Assembly: GCF_947500045.1 (NCBI RefSeq)
Contig: NZ_CANMQQ010000007.1
Span: forward strand, 124,001-188,000
Length of the DNA stretch: 64,000 nucleotides
Reading direction: 5' to 3'
Origin: an uncultured Ruegeria sp.
GTDB taxonomy: Bacteria; Pseudomonadota; Alphaproteobacteria; Rhodobacterales; Rhodobacteraceae
A program made the translations under genes and the position numbers. Of the stretch, positions 60,119 to 64,000 are shown one piece after another. The notes beneath the pieces were generated by a model, which worked only from the letters and a program-made list of their open reading frames with translations, made no database searches and was not told the DNA's origin. Position 1 is the stretch's first letter, and each line of letters opens with the position of its first letter.

Positions 60119-60427
60119 ACCACCAGAAAGCCGTCATTCGCTCGTCGTGCAGCATCCGTCTCTTTGGGCTCGCTCCTGTCTTTCTCTGCGCTATTGATGA
60201 GCGGCTGGTCGCAGCCCAAACTTGCCGTTCAATTGTGACGCGCCGCTCTGAATGCTGCATGTGCGAGGATTTCCAACCATTCCAGCGAAAGCGGACCTTC
60301 AACCGGTCCCGAGTACTCTTGCTGATGCTGCAAGCTGCACCAGAGGCAGCGAAGCGCAGAAAGTAGACTTTGCAAAGTCGAGCGCACTGCCGTTCACAAA
60401 CGCTAGAAAATCGAATTCGATGCCGCG
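60119..60427. other. Intergenic region with a repeat copy
   Basis: Between the convergent LysR and cyclase genes. Holds repeat copy g at 60213-60232 and surrounding CGCTGC-rich sequence. Short overlapping frames only; no gene supported. Confidence 0.5.
60213..60232 (+). repeat. Dispersed intergenic repeat, copy g
   Basis: AGCCCAAACTTGCCGTTCAA. Confidence 0.5.
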
Positions 60428-62278
60428 TTACTCGGGCAGCCCTGCCGCGCGTAACCCATCTTGAAAGCGGCTTTGTCCAATTGGGTCAGTAATCTGAATA
60501 AAGCTCGTGGAAATGCTTGCATCAGGCATCCGCTCCAAGATTGCTGCCACCACCAATGCGGCCTTTTCGGCTTCTCCAAGTTGACCATAGGCGGCTGCAC
60601 GCCACCACAGGTTCCCGATGAAACGCGGGTTCTTGGCGCGAGATATCTCTAGATGCTCCAGCGCTTCTTCATATCGACCTTGAAGGTAAATTGCTTGCCC
60701 CAACAACTGGTCCGCCAGCCAACTGTGAAATGGATTCAAGCGAACGGAAAGGCTAAGCAATTCTTCGGCCTCTGCTCCGCGACCCAGAAAGATCAATGCC
60801 AGTGCCGACCGGGTTAGCAGGTGCGGATGCGCCGGTTCGAGTTCCATCGCGCGCCTGAACTCTACAAGGGCACCTTCGTAGTCGCGCAGGTTCAGTAATG
60901 CTTGCGCCAAGACCTGGCGTGAATACCAATCGTTGGGTTCAAGGCGCACGACTTCCTTCCCAATTTCAAGCCCGTTCTCAAGCGCAATTTTTGGGTCTTT
61001 TGCGATACGAAAGTACCCGGTTTGTGTCTCGACGAAGCCCAACAGCGCTTTGGCTCGAACAAAGTTTGGATCTAAAGCGAGCGCTTCACTGGCCAAGGCG
61101 CGCGCTCTGCTGAACGAGGCGGGTGTGTTCACCCAACTTGCCTCGTCCGCGCGCGCCCACAACAAAAAGGCTTCTGGGTTCTCCGTAAAGCGGTGCCGGT
61201 CCTGCACGCGTTCAAGATCTTCGGAAAATTGCTGAGCCAATTCTGTCACAAGCGCATCCTGGAGTTCAAAGACGTCTTCGGATGCTCGTTCTATGCGGCC
61301 ACTCCACATTATTCGCCCGGACAACGTATCGATCAGTTCGACGTCGACGCGCATTTGATCGCCTGATCGTCTCAGCGAACCGCGCACAACGTGAGCAACG
61401 CCCAATTCTTCTGCTACGGTCGCGGGGCTAGCGTTCTGGTCGCGGTATCGCTCTGTCGAACTGCTCGCAATCACGAACAGTCCGTTAACCTGTGCGAGAG
61501 TACGGGTCAAATCCTCACTCACCGCTTTTGCCAGCAGGGTGTCTTCTTCGGCACTGGTCAGTGTCTGAAAGGGAAGGACTGCAACGGATGGTTTGTCAGG
61601 AAGATCGAGTTGCATCCTTTCAAGTGCCGCTGCTTCCACCTCGCCGTGCCGCAAACGGTCCCAAGCGGTCAAGCCTAAGGTGAGCAGAGCCAACAAAACA
61701 AAACCTGCTGAAACTGGCTTCAATAAACGCCATTTGCTTGTGCCTAGTGCAGGAGGCCGAGAGTCTGTGCTGGACTCCACAACGTTAAAGACACGAACCG
61801 GTCGGGCGATATTTTTTACTTGGATTTCTCCAAGATCTTGCAGCGTGACATCCAGCTTGTCCCGGATTTGATCGCGTGCCGAGCGTGAGATTGCTATACC
61901 GCCGGGCTCGGCCAAGGCCTCAATCCTGGCAGCAACGTTGATACCATCTCCGTGAAGGTCATCCCCCTCGACTATGACGTCACCCAGATTAATTCCGATT
62001 CTGAACGTAAGCTCACTATGGTTGGAAAAGTTCTTTTGAATTGACGCTGCGCATTCGACGGCCTCGACGACAGAGGCAAACTCGGCCAGATAACCGTCCC
62101 CCATAGTTTTGAACAAACGTCCGCGATGCCGTTCGAGAGCAGGGGCTATGATTTCATCAAACGCTGCGTTCAAAAGCGCTCTTGTGCCGGTCTCGTCGTG
62201 CTCAATCAGCGAGGAATACCCGACTACGTCGGCCGCGAGTATCGCGGCAAGCCGACGCTCTACTCGGTCCTCAGTCAT
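60428..62278 (-). CDS. Class III adenylate cyclase with TM helix and TPR-like C-terminus
   Basis: 616 residues. Cyclase domain at residues 1-165: metal aspartates D17 (ILAADVVGYSSL) and D61 (TMGDGYLAEF), and N114/R118 in GDGINVAARIE. One transmembrane helix at about 186-207 divides it from a region starting PSVAVLPFQTLTSAEEDTL, the FlgO/TolB-like domain often found in such cyclases, and then TPR repeats (RDYEGALVEFRRAMELEPAHPHLL). It therefore has its cyclase and TPR parts on opposite sides of the membrane if the helix spans it. Ends GLRAAGLPE like the cyclase at 5969-7663. Single gene. Confidence 0.88.
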   Translation of the reverse strand: MTEDRVERRLAAILAADVVGYSSLIEHDETGTRALLNAAFDEIIAPALERHRGRLFKTMGDGYLAEFASVVEAVECAASIQKNFSNHSELTFRIGINLGDVIVEGDDLHGDGINVAARIEALAEPGGIAISRSARDQIRDKLDVTLQDLGEIQVKNIARPVRVFNVVESSTDSRPPALGTSKWRLLKPVSAGFVLLALLTLGLTAWDRLRHGEVEAAALERMQLDLPDKPSVAVLPFQTLTSAEEDTLLAKAVSEDLTRTLAQVNGLFVIASSSTERYRDQNASPATVAEELGVAHVVRGSLRRSGDQMRVDVELIDTLSGRIMWSGRIERASEDVFELQDALVTELAQQFSEDLERVQDRHRFTENPEAFLLWARADEASWVNTPASFSRARALASEALALDPNFVRAKALLGFVETQTGYFRIAKDPKIALENGLEIGKEVVRLEPNDWYSRQVLAQALLNLRDYEGALVEFRRAMELEPAHPHLLTRSALALIFLGRGAEAEELLSLSVRLNPFHSWLADQLLGQAIYLQGRYEEALEHLEISRAKNPRFIGNLWWRAAAYGQLGEAEKAALVVAAILERMPDASISTSFIQITDPIGQSRFQDGLRAAGLPE

Positions 62279-62624
62279 AAATGTCGCCCAATTCGGCCAT
62301 ACCTAATAATTGCCGAATATCGACTGGAATGCACGTCTATCCTTTAAGTTGCCTGCACAAAATTAAAACTGAGCTATGAACTCCGAAAAAACTATCTTTT
62401 GTTTCAATCAACTTGTTCGTCTTTGAGTTGAGACTGTGATTGTCAACACCCTTGCAGCGAACGATAGGCGTGACTTTCAATGTCCGGTTCGGGCTGGCTC
62501 TAGCCGGTCACGGTTGGCCAAGAGCAGTGTTGTGACGGGCAGGCAGGCGCTGCGATACCGCAAGGCGGCTGCGAGCCCTTTTTGCAAAGTTTACCGCAGC
62601 GTGGCGAAGGTCCGCTTCACCAAG
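62279..62624. other. Intergenic region with a repeat copy
   Basis: Upstream of the cyclase gene and downstream of the GNAT-methyltransferase gene. AT-rich near 62340-62420, where the cyclase promoter probably lies. Repeat copy h at 62476-62495. No gene supported. Confidence 0.5.
62476..62495 (-). repeat. Dispersed intergenic repeat, copy h
   Basis: On the minus strand AGCCCGAACCGGACATTGAA. Confidence 0.45.
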
Positions 62625-63689
62625 TCAGGCTTCAGTATCTGATCCATGTTCGCGACCAGACTGCCGAACGAACAGTGCTTCTGGTTTGTCCAGCGCCATC
62701 TCCCAAGCGTCGGCACTCGAAGTGATGACCTCCTTGAACCCTTGCATGTTCTCAGGCTCGTCCGAGATCAAAACCCAACCACCGTCTGACACGCGACCAA
62801 TCAATCGCTCCAGCACGATCAATCGATCTTTCTCAGAGAGCATGTGCAACGTACGGTCCAGAAGAAGCACATCGAATTCCCCATCGGGAACGAAAGTCCT
62901 GATGTCAGAAACGACGCCCTCAATGCTGAGGTTTTCGCGGTGTGCTGCTTCGTTCAAATCACGAATGCCATTAGGCGAGAGATCGACTCCGACAATTCGG
63001 TGCCCAAGTCGCCCGATAAATATTGCGTCGCGACCCTGGCCGCAGCCAATGTCCAATACACGCAGAGGATTCCCTGCATGTTGCTTGAAGAAATCGACAA
63101 AGAGTTGTGTTGGCTCCCCAAGTGCCTGAGGTGTCGATCCATAGAGTTTGTCGAAGTTGTACGGGATATACAGACCAAACATCTCTGTCGTCGCGTCTGA
63201 CAAGTCTTCCACCAGCTCAAATCCGTTTTTTTGCAAAACCCTGGAGGACGCAGTATTGCCGTTTTCCACACCGCCAAATAATTGCACCGATTGGCCTTCG
63301 CCCTTGCACCAAGTGACCAGGCCCGCGATCAGCTCGGTCGCGTACCCCTTTCCCCAAGCCTCTTCAGAAAACAGATACCCTAAATGAACCGTTGTAAGGA
63401 ATTCGGAGTCGACAAACTCGGCCAGGATCAAGAGGCCAAGCAATCTATCGCTGGCGCGATCACGAACCAGCATCACGTTGCATTCAGCGGCGCGTGATGT
63501 GATCCATTCGTCAATCGCTGGATGTGTCTCTGACATCTGCAATGGTTCAGGCAGGTGTCGTAAAACAAAGGGGGTTAAGACGTCCTTGAGTTCCTCAACT
63601 AGGGCGCTCCGTTGGTCGTTGCTGTTTATGGTCTCAGACCAACTCTCGGCCTGCATCCTTACGGTTTCAATTCTTTTGGCTTGTGTCAT
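62625..63689 (-). CDS. GNAT acetyltransferase-SAM methyltransferase fusion
   Basis: 354 residues with two enzymatic domains. Residues 1-165 form a GNAT N-acetyltransferase of the RimJ-type (LGYLFSEEAWGKGYATELIAGLV is the acetyl-CoA loop; NTASSRVLQKNGFEL is motif B). Residues 185-340 form a class I SAM methyltransferase with VLDIGCGQGRDAIFIGRLGHRIVGVDLS as motifs I-II and FDVLLLDRTLHML as post-motif. ATG 63689 follows GAGG; the frame extends to 63752 without need. Substrates unknown. Divergent from a MarR-type regulator, which may control it. Confidence 0.83.
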   Translation of the reverse strand: MTQAKRIETVRMQAESWSETINSNDQRSALVEELKDVLTPFVLRHLPEPLQMSETHPAIDEWITSRAAECNVMLVRDRASDRLLGLLILAEFVDSEFLTTVHLGYLFSEEAWGKGYATELIAGLVTWCKGEGQSVQLFGGVENGNTASSRVLQKNGFELVEDLSDATTEMFGLYIPYNFDKLYGSTPQALGEPTQLFVDFFKQHAGNPLRVLDIGCGQGRDAIFIGRLGHRIVGVDLSPNGIRDLNEAAHRENLSIEGVVSDIRTFVPDGEFDVLLLDRTLHMLSEKDRLIVLERLIGRVSDGGWVLISDEPENMQGFKEVITSSADAWEMALDKPEALFVRQSGREHGSDTEA

Positions 63690-63756
63690 AGCATCTGCCT
63701 CGGTGTCTTGGATCGCAAAGTCTCGGAAAGTGTCTTGACAATGCGCACGCATAGGT

Positions 63757-63775
63757 TAGTTAGTTTAACTGACTA
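63757..63775. promoter_or_regulatory. MarR-type operator in the divergent region
   Basis: TAGTTAGTT T AACTGACTA: arms agree at 8 of 9 positions. It lies 14 bases before the MarR ATG and 67 before the fusion gene start, typical for an autorepressing MarR protein. Confidence 0.6.
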
Positions 63776-63789
63776 TATAGGGTGCTTCT

Positions 63790-64000
63790 ATGAAACTGGC
63801 AAGACTGATCGAACTGGCGCACAGACAAGGCCACAGACAATGGGCAAAAGCGGGCGGGCATCTGGGGATGACCCACAGCGAGTATGAGTATCTTCGCGCC
63901 ATAAAAGATCAGGAAGCCAGGAAGACCGACAAGGATGATCACGGGCAACATCTTCAAGATGTTGTTGATGAGATGGGTGTCAGAAAAGCATCCGCCAGCG
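63790..64000 (+). CDS. MarR-family regulator, 3' end outside window
   Basis: First 70 residues of a winged-helix regulator: MKLARLIELAHRQGHRQWAK, then MTHSEYEYLRAIKDQEARK, and HGQHLQDVVDEMGVRKASAS, the start of the MarR DNA-recognition region. The frame is open at the window end. Divergent from the GNAT-methyltransferase gene with a palindrome between. The family call rests on the EYEYLRAI and VxxEMGVRKASAS patterns. Confidence 0.75.
   Translation, partial: MKLARLIELAHRQGHRQWAKAGGHLGMTHSEYEYLRAIKDQEARKTDKDDHGQHLQDVVDEMGVRKASAS

Overview
This window looks like a chromosomal segment from a marine alphaproteobacterium of the Roseobacter group (Rhodobacteraceae). The evidence is gene content and style: TRAP and Liv-type transporters under GntR and IclR regulators, bactofilins, class III cyclases with TPR tails, GFA and DUF2461 proteins, Rhodobacteraceae-like IS1182 and IS30 transposases, and many GTG/TTG starts. 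The taxonomic call is inference from protein resemblance; no rRNA or tRNA gene was seen.

Layout. 1-12 kb: a truncated MFS transporter, bactofilin 1, rpsU, a nitronate monooxygenase next to a 6PGDH-fold reductase, a class III cyclase coupled to a GFA-family protein, a secreted esterase and a homocysteine methyltransferase-family protein. 12-20 kb: a small transcription unit (17-codon ORF plus intrinsic terminator) ahead of a DUF1127-like gene, then XRE and AraC regulators, two SDRs, a flavin reductase and two PEBP/YbhB proteins. 19.9-25.2 kb: a five-gene operon (TRAP DctPQM, a maleate-isomerase-like enzyme, AraC) divergent from a GntR regulator with a perfect palindrome between them. 25.8-35.4 kb: a ten-gene operon (cyclase-family hydrolase, cupin, SDR, 3-hydroxyacyl-CoA-dehydrogenase-like enzyme, complete Liv ABC transporter, BKACE) divergent from an IclR regulator. 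This is the strongest candidate for an undescribed catabolic pathway.

35.4-47.4 kb: an IS1182 element with an in-frame stop, a Fic protein with four operator-like half-sites at its start, bactofilin 2, htpG next to a frameshifted htpX, a VOC protein, LysR, two cytochromes c, a CDF transporter and an Asp-rich repeat protein. 47.4-49.5 kb: a NarL/NarX-type two-component pair. 49.5-55.5 kb: a metal island. It holds a MerR regulator with a MerT-like transporter and a GDCCVxC protein, a second MerR/CadR-like regulator with a CDF transporter broken by an IS30 element, and a copper operon (small Cys/His protein, DUF411, cytochrome c, CopC, CopD) behind a CsoR-like box. 55.6-64 kb: YceI plus a luciferase-domain protein divergent from TetR, an SHMT-like enzyme divergent from LysR, a second class III cyclase, a GNAT-methyltransferase fusion divergent from a MarR gene that runs off the end.

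Two themes recur. Most operons face their own regulator across an intergenic region holding a recognisable palindrome. Many longer intergenic gaps carry a degenerate ~20-bp repeat of the type GGCCCAAACCYGCCRTTCAC. Several broken genes (htpX, two transposases, the CDF transporter) point to ongoing decay, although single-base frameshifts could also be sequencing errors.
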